A stretch of 64,000 bases of DNA from contig JABGQS010000001.1 of assembly GCA_018648645.1 (NCBI GenBank), forward strand, positions 1-64,000. Direction: 5' to 3'. Shown piece after piece: positions 8,717 to 18,341 of this stretch; the stretch's first letter is position 1, and each line of letters opens with the position of its first letter. The notes below the pieces were generated by a model, which was not told the origin of the DNA, searched no databases, and saw only the letters and a program-made list of their open reading frames with translations. Source of the stretch: Clostridia bacterium. Its GTDB lineage: Bacteria; Bacillota; Clostridia; Christensenellales; SZUA-584. Made by a program: the position numbers and the translations under genes.

Positions 8717-10336
8717 TTGGCTTTAGTATGGAAAATAATTATTATAATAGTTTATCTTGGAGTTGTAGGGTTTCTTGGATTCCTTGGTTGGAAAAGAACG
8801 AAGAGTGCAGAAGATTTCATGCTCGGAGGTAGAAAGATACATCCGGCTGTTATGGCTCTTAGCTATGGTGCAACATTTATCAGCACCTCGGCTATCGTTG
8901 GGTTTGGCGGGTTTGCGGGATTGTTTGGAATGAGCCTATTGTGGCTGACGTTCCTCAACATATTCCTTGGCGTGTTTATCGCGTTTATCTTCTTTGGAAA
9001 AAGAACGCGCAGAATCGGTCGCAACCTGAACGCTCACACATTCCCCGAATTTTTGGGTAAACGATTCAAATCTAAGTTTATACAGAAATTTGCCGGAATC
9101 ATCATATTCGTGTTTATGCCGTTCTATACCGCAGCAGTAATGATTGGAGTCTCGAGGATACTGGAAGCCGGACTTGGGCTTAACTATAACCTCGCGCTCA
9201 TTATATTTGCGGTAATTGTGGCGGCCTACGTTATATTCGGTGGCATCAAGGGTGTTATGTATTCGGATGCGTTCCAAGGCAGCTTGATGCTGGTTGGAAT
9301 GGTGGCGTTGCTGGTTATCGTGTATACGCAGCTTGGCGGAATAGCACCGGCGCATCAAGCGCTGACCGACATGGGACAAAACTCGGCAGTTTTGGAGCAG
9401 GTTAAGGCACCACCGGGATTCACCGGCTGGACTTCTATGCCGGAGTGGTTCTCGATGAACTGGATGATTGTCGTTACGAGCATCATCGCCGGCGTTGGTA
9501 TCGGTGTTCTTGCTCAACCGCAATTGGCCGTGCGTTTTATGACAGTCAAAAGCGACAAAGAACTCAATCGCGCAATCCCAATCGGTGGTGTGTTTATACT
9601 GCTGATGACGGGTGTGGCGTTCGTCGTTGGAGCACTGTCTAACGTATTGTTTTTCCAGAAGGGCGGCGAAATTGCTGCTGTTGCTTCAGGAGGAGTCGAT
9701 AAAATCATACCGAACTTCCTCAACACGTTCACTTCACCGTGGTTTGTGACGATATTCCTTGTCATACTGATGGCGGCGGGTATGTCGACTATCAGCTCGC
9801 AGTTCCATACAATGGGTACTGCAGTAGGCAGAGACATCATCACACCGTCTAAAAAATCGCCTAAGAAGTCGATGATTTTCTCGCGTATCGGCGTTTTGAT
9901 CGCGATCGTTGTGACAGTGATACTGGCTTACTTGCTTCCGACTGTTTGGGACGGTGCAATCGCTATTGCGACAGGATTGTTCTTCGGACTTTGCGGCTCG
10001 GCGTTCCTGCCTATGTTTATAGGCGCGCTGTATAGCAAGAAGCTGACTAAGATAGCTGCCGTTTCCGGATTTGTTTCCGGATTTGCTGCCAGCATCATTT
10101 GGATGGTATTGTTCCATGCGAAAGAAGCTAGTGTGTTTGGGCTGGTTGGCGCGATTACAGGTGGCGAGGCACAGACGGTTGTGGGTAACATGATCGTACA
10201 GAACCTTGACCCGCTGTTTGTTGCACTGCCGATATCGGTTATCGTTACGCTTGTTGTTCAGGCAATAACGAAGAAGAAGCAGCTTCCGCAAGAGCTTATT
10301 GATCAGAGCTTTGCAGGCGTTGGAAAAAAGAAATAG
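8717..10336 (+). CDS. Sodium:solute symporter (SSS family)
   Basis: SAEDFMLGGRKIHPAVMALSYGATFISTSAIVGFGG and ~13 hydrophobic segments typical of SSS; TTG start 8717 with GGAGG. Confidence 0.92.
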   Translation: MALVWKIIIIIVYLGVVGFLGFLGWKRTKSAEDFMLGGRKIHPAVMALSYGATFISTSAIVGFGGFAGLFGMSLLWLTFLNIFLGVFIAFIFFGKRTRRIGRNLNAHTFPEFLGKRFKSKFIQKFAGIIIFVFMPFYTAAVMIGVSRILEAGLGLNYNLALIIFAVIVAAYVIFGGIKGVMYSDAFQGSLMLVGMVALLVIVYTQLGGIAPAHQALTDMGQNSAVLEQVKAPPGFTGWTSMPEWFSMNWMIVVTSIIAGVGIGVLAQPQLAVRFMTVKSDKELNRAIPIGGVFILLMTGVAFVVGALSNVLFFQKGGEIAAVASGGVDKIIPNFLNTFTSPWFVTIFLVILMAAGMSTISSQFHTMGTAVGRDIITPSKKSPKKSMIFSRIGVLIAIVVTVILAYLLPTVWDGAIAIATGLFFGLCGSAFLPMFIGALYSKKLTKIAAVSGFVSGFAASIIWMVLFHAKEASVFGLVGAITGGEAQTVVGNMIVQNLDPLFVALPISVIVTLVVQAITKKKQLPQELIDQSFAGVGKKK

Positions 10337-10353
10337 TCTAAATGAGAATAGAA

Positions 10354-10385
10354 AAGCAGGTGCGAAATGCACCTGCTTTTTTTCT
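10354..10385 (+). terminator. Rho-independent terminator
   Basis: aaagcaggtgcgaaatgcacctgctttttttc. Confidence 0.88.
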
Positions 10386-10501
10386 TACGCTTATATACGA
10401 AACGTTGCATATGGCTCGGTAATATATTCTTTTAATCCATTGCAACGAAGCATCAGACGAGCCTCCTTATTTTCGTTAAAGATAGAAATTTGTAAAGGTT
10501 A

Positions 10502-10548
10502 TTGACATATACCCAAAAAGGTGTATAATAATACCGTAACGGGTATAT
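10502..10548 (+). promoter_or_regulatory. Promoter with flanking inverted repeat
   Basis: TTGACA 10502-10507, TATAAT 10524-10529; inverted repeat ATATACCC (10507-10514) / GGGTATAT (10541-10548). Confidence 0.65.
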
Positions 10549-10575
10549 GCCCAAAACAAGAAGGAGGTAATGATT

Positions 10576-10908
10576 ATGCCGAGAATGGATGGAACGGGAC
10601 CAAGTGGCTGCGGGTCGATGACAGGCGGTGGTTTTGGAAACTGTAATGAAGTGGCAAGCACTTCGCAAAAGTGTGGCAGAGGTCCGGGCGGACGTGGCAG
10701 ACGCGGGACGGGGCGAAACACGGCGAGGTTTGGGTTTAGTGCGAAAAGCGTATCGTCTCAATACGGCGATACTGCTGTAGGCGAGTTAACGGCGAGCAAA
10801 GGTGCACTTGAGAAGGAGCTGAGCCAAGCGAGAGAAGAGAATGACAGACTGATAAAAGAGAACGAGAAAATGCGTGGCAGTAAAGGCAAAGGGAGTAAGG
10901 GAAAGTAG
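10576..10908 (+). CDS. DUF5320-type Gly/Met-rich N-terminal protein with coiled-coil/basic tail
   Basis: MPRMDGTGPSGCGSMTGGGFGNC matches the MPxxDGTGPxGxGxMTGxGxGxC signature; AAGGAGG 8 nt before ATG 10576. Confidence 0.75.
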   Translation: MPRMDGTGPSGCGSMTGGGFGNCNEVASTSQKCGRGPGGRGRRGTGRNTARFGFSAKSVSSQYGDTAVGELTASKGALEKELSQAREENDRLIKENEKMRGSKGKGSKGK

Positions 10909-11015
10909 GAAAACAGAGCGAATGTGCAACAGGCGAAAGTGTACATTCTTTTGAACAATTAAAATGACTGTGATATAATAGTTGTCAAGTGACGTTATTG
11001 ATTGGAGAGCACAGC

Positions 11016-11384
11016 TTGTCTAGACCAAGGATACAAAAAAGAATATGCGATGTGCCGAGTATAGATACTTTTACACCGTCGGGTATGAGCAGTGCGAGCG
11101 CTCAGACCGTCACGATGAGCGTTGAGGAGTATGAGGCCTTGCGCTTGATTGATTATGAGGATCTGAGTCAAGAGCAGTGTGCGCAGATTATGGGTGTTGC
11201 ACGCTCGACCGTGCAAAGGCTTTATAATGATGCAAGAAAGAAAATTGCCGATAGTATTATTAATGTGAAGGTATTAAAAATTGGCGGCGGGGATTATACA
11301 ATTTGCTTGAAAAAGCAAAATCAAAGCCTTTGCACAGGCTGTAAGCGGCATCAGCATCGGCGCGGAGGAAATAGAGAATCGTAG
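11016..11384 (+). CDS. DUF134 family predicted DNA-binding protein
   Basis: MSRPRIQKRICDVPSIDTFTPSG...VTMSVEEYEALRLIDYEDLSQEQCAQIMGVARSTVQRLYNDARKKIADSI. Confidence 0.9.
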   Translation: MSRPRIQKRICDVPSIDTFTPSGMSSASAQTVTMSVEEYEALRLIDYEDLSQEQCAQIMGVARSTVQRLYNDARKKIADSIINVKVLKIGGGDYTICLKKQNQSLCTGCKRHQHRRGGNRES

Positions 11385-11401
11385 AAAAAAATGAATGAAG
11401 T

Positions 11402-11438
11402 AAAAAGCGGTCTGAGTAAAAAACTCGGACCGCTTTTG
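11402..11438 (+). terminator. Rho-independent terminator
   Basis: aaaaagcggtctgagtaaaaaactcggaccgctttt. Confidence 0.88.
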
Positions 11439-11464
11439 TTTTGTGATTTATGCGTAAGAAATCG

Positions 11465-12310
11465 CTATGATTTTACCCAAGCCAAACCAAGCGTACCCGG
11501 ACCGACGTGAGCGCCGACAACAGGGCCGATAGAGACAAGGTTGATGTCGATGTCTATCAATTCTTTGATGGACGCCATGAACTGCTGAGCTTCTTTTTCG
11601 TCGTTGACGTGCATAACCGAAATATCGGAAACGCCGCCCGATTCGATGTCATTGAGCAGCTCTGCCAGCATCACTTTTTTTGCTTTGATACGCGTTCTGA
11701 TTTTTGCGTGTAGGTCGAGCTTGCCGTCTTTAACCGTGAGGATGGGGACGATTTTCAGAACGCTGGCGGCCAGGGCGCTCGCCTTATTAAGCCTGCCCGA
11801 CTCTTGCAGATATTTAAGTGACTCCGGAATAAACAGTAGCCTGATTTTTGGTATGGTGTTATTTATGGCGGCGATTGCCTCGTCCATGTTTTTGCCTGCG
11901 GCAACCGCTTTGGCTCCGGCGAGCGTTGCAAAGCCGTGTCCCATGCAGTTTGACTGCGTGTTTACGACCTCCACTCGTGCTTTCGGATACTCTTCGAGAA
12001 GCTGATTTTTTACCGTGAGTGCGGTAGAAAACGTTGTGCTCAAGTCGGACGAAACGCATGTGAAAAGAACGCTGTCGCCGGCAGCTGTATATTGCTTAAA
12101 AACGGAGTATATCGCTTGCGCGGTTGGATGAGCCGAAGAGGGGTGAAACGCGCTTCTTTTGAGCCGCGCAAAAAACGTCTCGTTTGTAATTTGGGTCTCG
12201 TCAATCACCTCGGGACCAAGGATTACGCTGAGCGGTATGATGTCGATGTTGTATTTTTCAATAAGCTCGCCCGGCAAATAGGACGTGGAGTCGCAAATTA
12301 ACTTTATCAT
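11465..12310 (-). CDS. DegV family (fatty-acid-binding) protein
   Basis: IKLICDSTSYLPGELIEKYNIDIIPLSVILG...TSQ/HPSSAHPTAQ... ESLKYLQESGRLNKA...GPVVGAHVGPGTLGLAWV. Confidence 0.95.
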   Translation of the reverse strand: MIKLICDSTSYLPGELIEKYNIDIIPLSVILGPEVIDETQITNETFFARLKRSAFHPSSAHPTAQAIYSVFKQYTAAGDSVLFTCVSSDLSTTFSTALTVKNQLLEEYPKARVEVVNTQSNCMGHGFATLAGAKAVAAGKNMDEAIAAINNTIPKIRLLFIPESLKYLQESGRLNKASALAASVLKIVPILTVKDGKLDLHAKIRTRIKAKKVMLAELLNDIESGGVSDISVMHVNDEKEAQQFMASIKELIDIDINLVSIGPVVGAHVGPGTLGLAWVKS

Positions 12311-12475
12311 AATGCTGCCTTTCTACTTTTGGGTAATGTGGCTTGCTGGCTTCAGTATAGCACAAGCGGGCGCGGCAGGTTGGTAAAGCGGGTAATGTTT
12401 ATGGATTGTTAATGTTTTGGGGTTTTGGTGGGGGGTGATGCATGACTTGTGTGTGGGGCGATAAAGCATCAAACG

Positions 12476-12508
12476 CCAAAAAAGGCACACAATATGCGTG
12501 CCTTTTTG
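12476..12508 (-). terminator. Rho-independent terminator for the tail-collar locus
   Basis: aaaaaaggcacacaatatgcgtgccttttt. Confidence 0.8.
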
Positions 12509-12524
12509 TTTGCGTTAAACCACC

Positions 12525-12779
12525 CTATTCTTCCGGGTTTAGTATTCCGCCTGTTACCAGCGCGTCGATAATTGCGCTGATTGCCGCTCGTGCTTCGGCG
12601 TCAGTTGTTGTGCCGCCGCTTGGCGCAGTTATGTAGTCCGCGTGCTCCCCGGTCAGCCCATCTACTGCGCTCTGCACATCGTTCAGCTTGTCAATTTCGG
12701 CGTTTGTAATCATTTTCGTTGCGTTTTGATCCACGTTAAACGAAATACCTTCAATGGATACTTTTTCAAATCTTGCCAT
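12525..12779 (-). CDS. Small phage-head-fibre-like protein downstream of collar protein
   Basis: MARFEKVSIEGISFNVDQNATKMITNAEIDKLND...GILNPEE; RBS AAGGAG before ATG 12779; family assignment tentative. Confidence 0.5.
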   Translation of the reverse strand: MARFEKVSIEGISFNVDQNATKMITNAEIDKLNDVQSAVDGLTGEHADYITAPSGGTTTDAEARAAISAIIDALVTGGILNPEE

Positions 12780-12793
12780 AGTCGTCTCCTTTC

Positions 12794-14803
12794 TTACGCT
12801 GTGCGCTTCCACATATAGACTGTAATCGACGGCTGCAGGTTGGTGTGCGCGCTGTCGCTGCCCGCGGACTGGTTGGTTGCGGTGTTGCCGCCGGATGTTC
12901 CGCTGTGCGAAGGTAGATTCACACTGTGCGTATGGTCTGACACCGCTTTCGAAATCATGGAAGCATCGTATACGCTGCCACTGGCGTAGCCTGTTCTGTA
13001 ACCAGTCGAAGAGTACGAACCGCCTTCGTTACCGCTCGACAGCGAGATAGGTCGGTTTGTCCCCCACCAAATACTATGCTGATGACCGCCGCCGCTGCCC
13101 GACGTTGCCGAAGCGTGGTCGTGGTTGATAGAGTGCGTGTGGCTGTTTTGCGTGTGCGTATGCGAGGGAAGCTCTGATTCGGCCAGCGAGTGGGTTTTTG
13201 CGCCCGCTGTGCCTTCCGACGTGCCAAAATCGCTGTCGCCGCTTTGGAATCCGACGAGTGCTTTGCCTGCGCCAAACGCGCTCCATGTGCCGCCAAACAA
13301 CGTTGCGGGCGAAGTGGAAATGACCGACGTGTAAATAGCGCCGACCGGATACATCGCGAGCTGAAAATCTGACAGCGTGAAGCCGTCTTTGAGCGTTTTT
13401 GTGCTGCTGCCGTCCCATTGCGGGAATTTCTCGTCGGTGTTTGACGCCGGTGCAACTACATCGCCTGTGCCGTTTCCGTCTTCGCCCTTGAACAGCATGC
13501 CTGTGCCAAACGTGCTGCCGCCGTCGTAGCTGAACCGAATGTACTCATCGCCCGAGGCGTATGTGCCGTGCCAAGAAGCGTCGTCGGTCGAATACTCTGA
13601 CTCAACATCCGGTGCAGCAGCTCCGGTTGCACCTGCGTCCCCGGTGTTGCCGGTGTCGCCTTTGCTTGCGGCCAAATCCCAATATGTCGCGTTTGGCGGC
13701 TCAAAATTTGTGCCGGTGAGTTTGCATACATAACTGCTGCCGTTGTGATCCACGATGTCTATGAAATCGGCGCTGTTGACGTATTCAGTTGCAGAATTCC
13801 ACTCGCCTTGGTTTCGAAGCGATACGCCGGTGTCGCCTTGAGAACCTGTTGCGCCTGTTGCGCCTGTATCGCCTGTATCGCCCGTGTCGCCTTTTTCACC
13901 CTTGAACAGGATTGCATCGCCCCACACAGTGCCGTCGTCAACGCTGAACTGGATGTATTGGTCGCCTGTCGTAAATGAAGCGTGCCAGCCGATGCTGTCT
14001 GCCGAAAACTGGTATTGCAACTCCGGCGCATTCTCGCCTTTGTCGCCAGTATCGCCAGTATTGCCGGTTGTGCCTGTGCTGCCCTTGAACGGTATCTTCA
14101 CATCCTGATAGTTGATGATGAAGCTGACCGTTAGGAATGGCGGCATGTTTTCGTGCGCGCTGCCGCTGCCTGCGTTGCCCGAGTCTCCGGTGTAGTTCGG
14201 TAGGTCTACGCCATGCGTATGGCTCGCGCTTTGAGTGTCAGAATCAAAAGAGCCTTGGTTGTAATACCCTGTGTTACCCGAGTTCCCGCTAGCGACAACG
14301 CTGCCGGTTCCGCTTCCGACAACTGCAGTGCCGACACCGTCGGCCAGACTATGCCTATGAGTCGGGGGATTCACTCCATGCGTGTGACTTGCGCTTTGGG
14401 TGTCTGTTGTTGCCGAAGCGTGATCGTGCGCAATCGAATGATCGTGCGAAGGCAGCTCTGACTCGCTCAGCGTTACGTCCTTTGCGCCGCCTGTTTCTCC
14501 AAGAGCGTCGAAGTCGGTGTCCGAGTCGTCTATACCAATCGGGAACTTGCCCTTTAAGTTTGGCAGGTTAAACGTCGTGCTGTTGTCTCCCACACCGTAT
14601 GTCGTGCCTATGGTTTCGTACAAATCCTCATATGTCGTCCGCGATACTGCAGTTCCGTCACAAAGCAGCCATCCTGTCGGCAGCGTTTCGCTCGTCCACA
14701 TCAGCATAGAGCCGACAGGCATAAGCGTATCTGCAACGTAGCTTGTGGACACTTCTTGATTTCTTTTAATTCTTCTGGATAGTCTTAAATATTCACTGTC
14801 CAT
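12794..14803 (-). CDS. Phage tail-collar domain protein with collagen-like Gly-X-Y repeats
   Basis: MPVGSMLMWTSETLPTGWLLCDGTAVSRTTYEDLYETIGTTYGVGDNSTTFNLPNLKGKFPIG (tail collar); GDTGDTGDTGATGATGSQGDTG repeats; repeated SHTHGV/LPSHTHT motifs. Confidence 0.9.
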   Translation of the reverse strand: MDSEYLRLSRRIKRNQEVSTSYVADTLMPVGSMLMWTSETLPTGWLLCDGTAVSRTTYEDLYETIGTTYGVGDNSTTFNLPNLKGKFPIGIDDSDTDFDALGETGGAKDVTLSESELPSHDHSIAHDHASATTDTQSASHTHGVNPPTHRHSLADGVGTAVVGSGTGSVVASGNSGNTGYYNQGSFDSDTQSASHTHGVDLPNYTGDSGNAGSGSAHENMPPFLTVSFIINYQDVKIPFKGSTGTTGNTGDTGDKGENAPELQYQFSADSIGWHASFTTGDQYIQFSVDDGTVWGDAILFKGEKGDTGDTGDTGATGATGSQGDTGVSLRNQGEWNSATEYVNSADFIDIVDHNGSSYVCKLTGTNFEPPNATYWDLAASKGDTGNTGDAGATGAAAPDVESEYSTDDASWHGTYASGDEYIRFSYDGGSTFGTGMLFKGEDGNGTGDVVAPASNTDEKFPQWDGSSTKTLKDGFTLSDFQLAMYPVGAIYTSVISTSPATLFGGTWSAFGAGKALVGFQSGDSDFGTSEGTAGAKTHSLAESELPSHTHTQNSHTHSINHDHASATSGSGGGHQHSIWWGTNRPISLSSGNEGGSYSSTGYRTGYASGSVYDASMISKAVSDHTHSVNLPSHSGTSGGNTATNQSAGSDSAHTNLQPSITVYMWKRTA

Positions 14804-15049
14804 AATTGTCCTCCTTTATTTTGTAGTTTCGTTACCTTTGCCCTTTTGTCATAACATTATTGTCACACCTCTTTCATCAAATAAGCTTTTCGCTATTGTC
14901 TTTTGCCATGCTTGATGGCGTATGCTCTATTCGCCAACAACGTATTTTTGCCCAAAAATCGGCTTATTACCGCGATTTATTAATATTGTTGCACAAAAAG
15001 TCGCTCACGGTCGCTCATCTTTTCGGTTTTTGCAACTTTTTTGCACAAA

Positions 15050-15082
15050 AAAACCGCTTTTCGTGTTGACAAGCGGTTTCGT
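15050..15082 (-). terminator. Rho-independent terminator
   Basis: aaaaccgcttttcgtgttgacaagcggttt hairpin. Confidence 0.65.
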
Positions 15083-15143
15083 TTGAGATTTCTACTTCTT
15101 GCGGCTGCCTTGGTAAAATGCTGACTACATGTGCAAATGGGTA

Positions 15144-16229
15144 CTATTCATATGGCGAGATGTGTATCCAAGTGTTGCCCGGTCGCAGTATGATTTGGTT
15201 TCCTTCGGCGTCATAATATACGGTGGCGTCGTCTGTCGATTCGCGCTGCCACGTGCCCTTTATGAGCGTGCCGCCAATGTATATGTCTGCGTCTCCGCCG
15301 CCGGTCATTGCCCATATCTTTACGGGACCGCTTTTCGTATACGTGCTGTATTGCACGATGACGTTTTTTACAAAAAGCTGTGCGTCAGTTTCTGCTGCAA
15401 GAAACGGTTTGCCCTGCATGCTGCGAAGGTATACATCGCGCTCAAAGTCGTATGTGTAGGATACGTATTCTGACACATCGGAACATAGCGCAAGGTTAAT
15501 CTGTGTGCCGTCCTCGCCGATGTAGACTTTTTCGCCGTCAAACAGCCATGCGATTGGCTGGGGGTCGTAATCGTAGAGCTCTTGCGCAAGCAGCGGGTTA
15601 CCCATCACGTTGTGCGGTGCTCTGGCAAAGTCGACTCGGTAATAGTAGGCGTTCCATTTGCCGTACAGCCCGTCTACATCAAACGAGATGTCGTCAAACA
15701 GCTTGTGACCGTATACATTGAATGCTTCGGTGCCGCTTTTATTGTCGCTGCCCGAGCCACCAAAGTGCATGTATATAGCGTCCCACTCGTTTATCACGTA
15801 TAAAAACGGTACGCGCGCGCTCCGTACAGGCATCACTTCGCTGGGGACGATGTCGGAAAACACGCAAAGGAATCTTGTTATGCTGCCTTCAACGGGGATT
15901 TCGTACACTACGTCGGCGGTTTGCAGACCAAGCTGCGGACGTGCGGCCGGAGAGTTTTCGATCGTCACGATAACGGGTTTGTACTGCCCGTCGTACGGCA
16001 GGCCTGTGGTGAGCGACTTTTGCACATATGGCGTAGTTGTCGGTATTGGAGACGGCGATGGTGTTGGCACAGGCGACGGCGTCGGCGTTGGCACAGGCGT
16101 CGGCGATGGCGTGGGTGCAACGGTTGGCTTAAGAGTCGCAGATGGCGCGGGCGGCTCTTCTAGCACCGCGCATGCCACAAGCGATGCGCAAAGAACAATC
16201 GCGATAATTAGTAAGATTAGACGTTTCAT
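15144..16229 (-). CDS. DUF3048 (YerB-like) lipoprotein with Pro/Thr/Ser-rich linker
   Basis: MKRLILLIIAIVLCASLVACAV lipobox; PTPSPTPVPTPTPSPVPTPSPSP; RPQLGLQTADVVYEIPVEGSITRFLCVFSD...PVRSARVPFL...FGGSG. Confidence 0.9.
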   Translation of the reverse strand: MKRLILLIIAIVLCASLVACAVLEEPPAPSATLKPTVAPTPSPTPVPTPTPSPVPTPSPSPIPTTTPYVQKSLTTGLPYDGQYKPVIVTIENSPAARPQLGLQTADVVYEIPVEGSITRFLCVFSDIVPSEVMPVRSARVPFLYVINEWDAIYMHFGGSGSDNKSGTEAFNVYGHKLFDDISFDVDGLYGKWNAYYYRVDFARAPHNVMGNPLLAQELYDYDPQPIAWLFDGEKVYIGEDGTQINLALCSDVSEYVSYTYDFERDVYLRSMQGKPFLAAETDAQLFVKNVIVQYSTYTKSGPVKIWAMTGGGDADIYIGGTLIKGTWQRESTDDATVYYDAEGNQIILRPGNTWIHISPYE

Positions 16230-16397
16230 ATATTTCTCCAATGTAGGTGTAATTTCATGTTGATATTATCATTAATAAAGTTTGTTGGCAAGAATTGGCG
16301 ATTAAGTACGTTGTGTCGGCGTGCCGAGCGGGCTTGACTAGAGAAAGACATCTTGCTATTATCTAGCTGTGGCATATTGAAAGAGAAGGATATTAAT

Positions 16398-17438
16398 ATG
16401 ATAGATCCAATTAGATATGAAGATAACAAAATCATGATGCTTGACCAGACGCAGCTGCCCGGAAAAAGCGTTTATGAGCACATCAAAACTGTAGAGCAGA
16501 TGTTTGACGCGATAAGAACGATGAAGGTGAGGGGTGCTCCGGCAATCGGTATCGCGGCGGCGTATGGCATGGTGATTGCTGCAAAAGCTGCGCCGACATG
16601 CAGCTATGGAGCTTTTATGGCTGTGCTGAGACAGCACGGCGAGTATTTGAGCACATCGCGACCCACAGCGGTTAATTTGTCTTGGGCGATAGTACGGATG
16701 GTGGACAAGGCAGAAGGTATGCAAGGCAGCGGAGTTGGAGAGATTGTTGCAGCATTGGAGAGCGAAGCGCAGGTGATTCATGCGGAGGACGAGCAGATTA
16801 ACCGCGCGATCGGCGAGAACCTTTTGAGTCTGCTGAAAGACGGTGACACCGTTTTGACGCATTGCAATGCAGGGATACTTGCGACGTCTAAGTACGGCAC
16901 TGCGACTGCGCCGTTTTATCTGGCGCAAGAGAGAGGCATGAACATTAAGGTGTATGCGGACGAGACGCGTCCGCGATTGCAGGGCGCAAGGTTGACGGCG
17001 TATGAATTGTTCGAAAGTGGAATTGACGTTACGTTGATTTGTGACAACATGGCGGCTGTTTTGATGGACGGCGGTAAGATAGATGCGGTTATCGTTGGGT
17101 GCGACAGAGTAGCGGCAAACGGCGACACAGCCAACAAGATTGGCACGTATAATGTAGCGATACTCGCGAAACATTTTGGGATTCCGATGTATATCGCGGC
17201 ACCGACGCCGACGATTGATATGGCTTGTGCGACGGGCGACAAGATACCGATTGAGCAGCGCGACCGGCAGGAGGTTATTTGCATCAACGGCAAGTACAAT
17301 GCACCTAAGGACGTGAAAGTGTTTAACCCTGCGTTCGATGTAACGCCAAATGAGCTGATAACTGCGATTGTTACTGAAAAGGAGATTGTGCGCGCGCCGT
17401 TTGGGGAGAATCTGAAAAAGTTGTTTGCGATGGACTAG
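16398..17438 (+). CDS. mtnA: S-methyl-5-thioribose-1-phosphate isomerase / eIF2B-alpha-like
   Basis: [90 protein letters not shown]. Confidence 0.95.
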   Translation: MIDPIRYEDNKIMMLDQTQLPGKSVYEHIKTVEQMFDAIRTMKVRGAPAIGIAAAYGMVIAAKAAPTCSYGAFMAVLRQHGEYLSTSRPTAVNLSWAIVRMVDKAEGMQGSGVGEIVAALESEAQVIHAEDEQINRAIGENLLSLLKDGDTVLTHCNAGILATSKYGTATAPFYLAQERGMNIKVYADETRPRLQGARLTAYELFESGIDVTLICDNMAAVLMDGGKIDAVIVGCDRVAANGDTANKIGTYNVAILAKHFGIPMYIAAPTPTIDMACATGDKIPIEQRDRQEVICINGKYNAPKDVKVFNPAFDVTPNELITAIVTEKEIVRAPFGENLKKLFAMD

Positions 17439-17462
17439 TAGAGACGAAAATGTGTGAAAAAG

Positions 17463-17507
17463 AAAAAGTCTGAAATGTGCGGAGATTGACATGTTTCAGA
17501 CTTTTTA
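17463..17507. terminator. Bidirectional terminator
   Basis: aaaaagtctgaaatgtgcggagattgacatgtttcagacttttt between convergent genes. Confidence 0.85.
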
Positions 17508-17528
17508 TATACGTTTAGTTAGTTTTGA

Positions 17529-18323
17529 TTACCAAGCTGTCCAACCGCCGTCTACAACCACGTTTGAGCCTGTCATGTAGCTGGATGCGCCAGAGCACAG
17601 AAGCAGGAGTGGTCCTGCGAGCTCGTCCGCTTTGCCTTCGCGTTTCAGCATCGTCTTGGCTTTGAGCTTCTCGTAGAAATCCTTGTCTGTCGCTTCGGAA
17701 ATCAGCGGGAACGGACCGGGGGTTAGGCTGTTGACGCGGATGCCGCGCTCGGATAGATTTGCCGCGCAATATTTTGTTAGCTGGATAACGCCTGCTTTGC
17801 CCGTGCCGTACATGACCGGGCTGTTGTTGCCTGTGTCGCCGTATATCGAAGGGTCGGGTGCGACTGTGCCGTACATTGACGCGATGTTGACGATGTTGCC
17901 GCCGCCCTGCTTGTCGAAGAATGGCAGAACCTCGCGAATACAGCGGAACGTGACGCCGACAGTGCCATCGATACCGACCGTCCACATTTCGTCATCAACG
18001 TTGTCGATAAACGGCGAGCTTTTTGAGCCGCCTGCGCCGCCGCCGTATGCAGCGTTGTTGATGAGAACGTCGATGCTGCCGCCGATTTGTTCTACTGTGC
18101 CGTACATTTGGCGAATGGACGCGGTGGACGACAAGTCGCATTTGATGTAGTGCAGGCTGCCGCTTTTTTGATAAGCACTTAGCGAGTCAATTGGTGTGTC
18201 TACGATGTCGGCGATGAAAAGCGTAGCGTCATATTCGAGCAGCCACTTTGCCATCACTTTTCCGAGATTGCCGTTACCACCTGTGAGTATTACGTTTTTG
18301 CCCTTCAATGAAAATAGATTCAT
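17529..18323 (-). CDS. SDR family oxidoreductase
   Basis: VILTGGNGNLGKVMAKWL, NNAAYGGG, NIVNIASMYG, YGTGKAGVIQLTKYCA, GIRVNSLTPGPF, VVDGGWTAW. Confidence 0.93.
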   Translation of the reverse strand: MNLFSLKGKNVILTGGNGNLGKVMAKWLLEYDATLFIADIVDTPIDSLSAYQKSGSLHYIKCDLSSTASIRQMYGTVEQIGGSIDVLINNAAYGGGAGGSKSSPFIDNVDDEMWTVGIDGTVGVTFRCIREVLPFFDKQGGGNIVNIASMYGTVAPDPSIYGDTGNNSPVMYGTGKAGVIQLTKYCAANLSERGIRVNSLTPGPFPLISEATDKDFYEKLKAKTMLKREGKADELAGPLLLLCSGASSYMTGSNVVVDGGWTAW

Positions 18324-18341
18324 ATAATTCTCCTATAATAA

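Noticed and set aside
12794-14803. Diversity-generating retroelement target
   Set aside because: No reverse transcriptase or template repeat is recognisable in the window.
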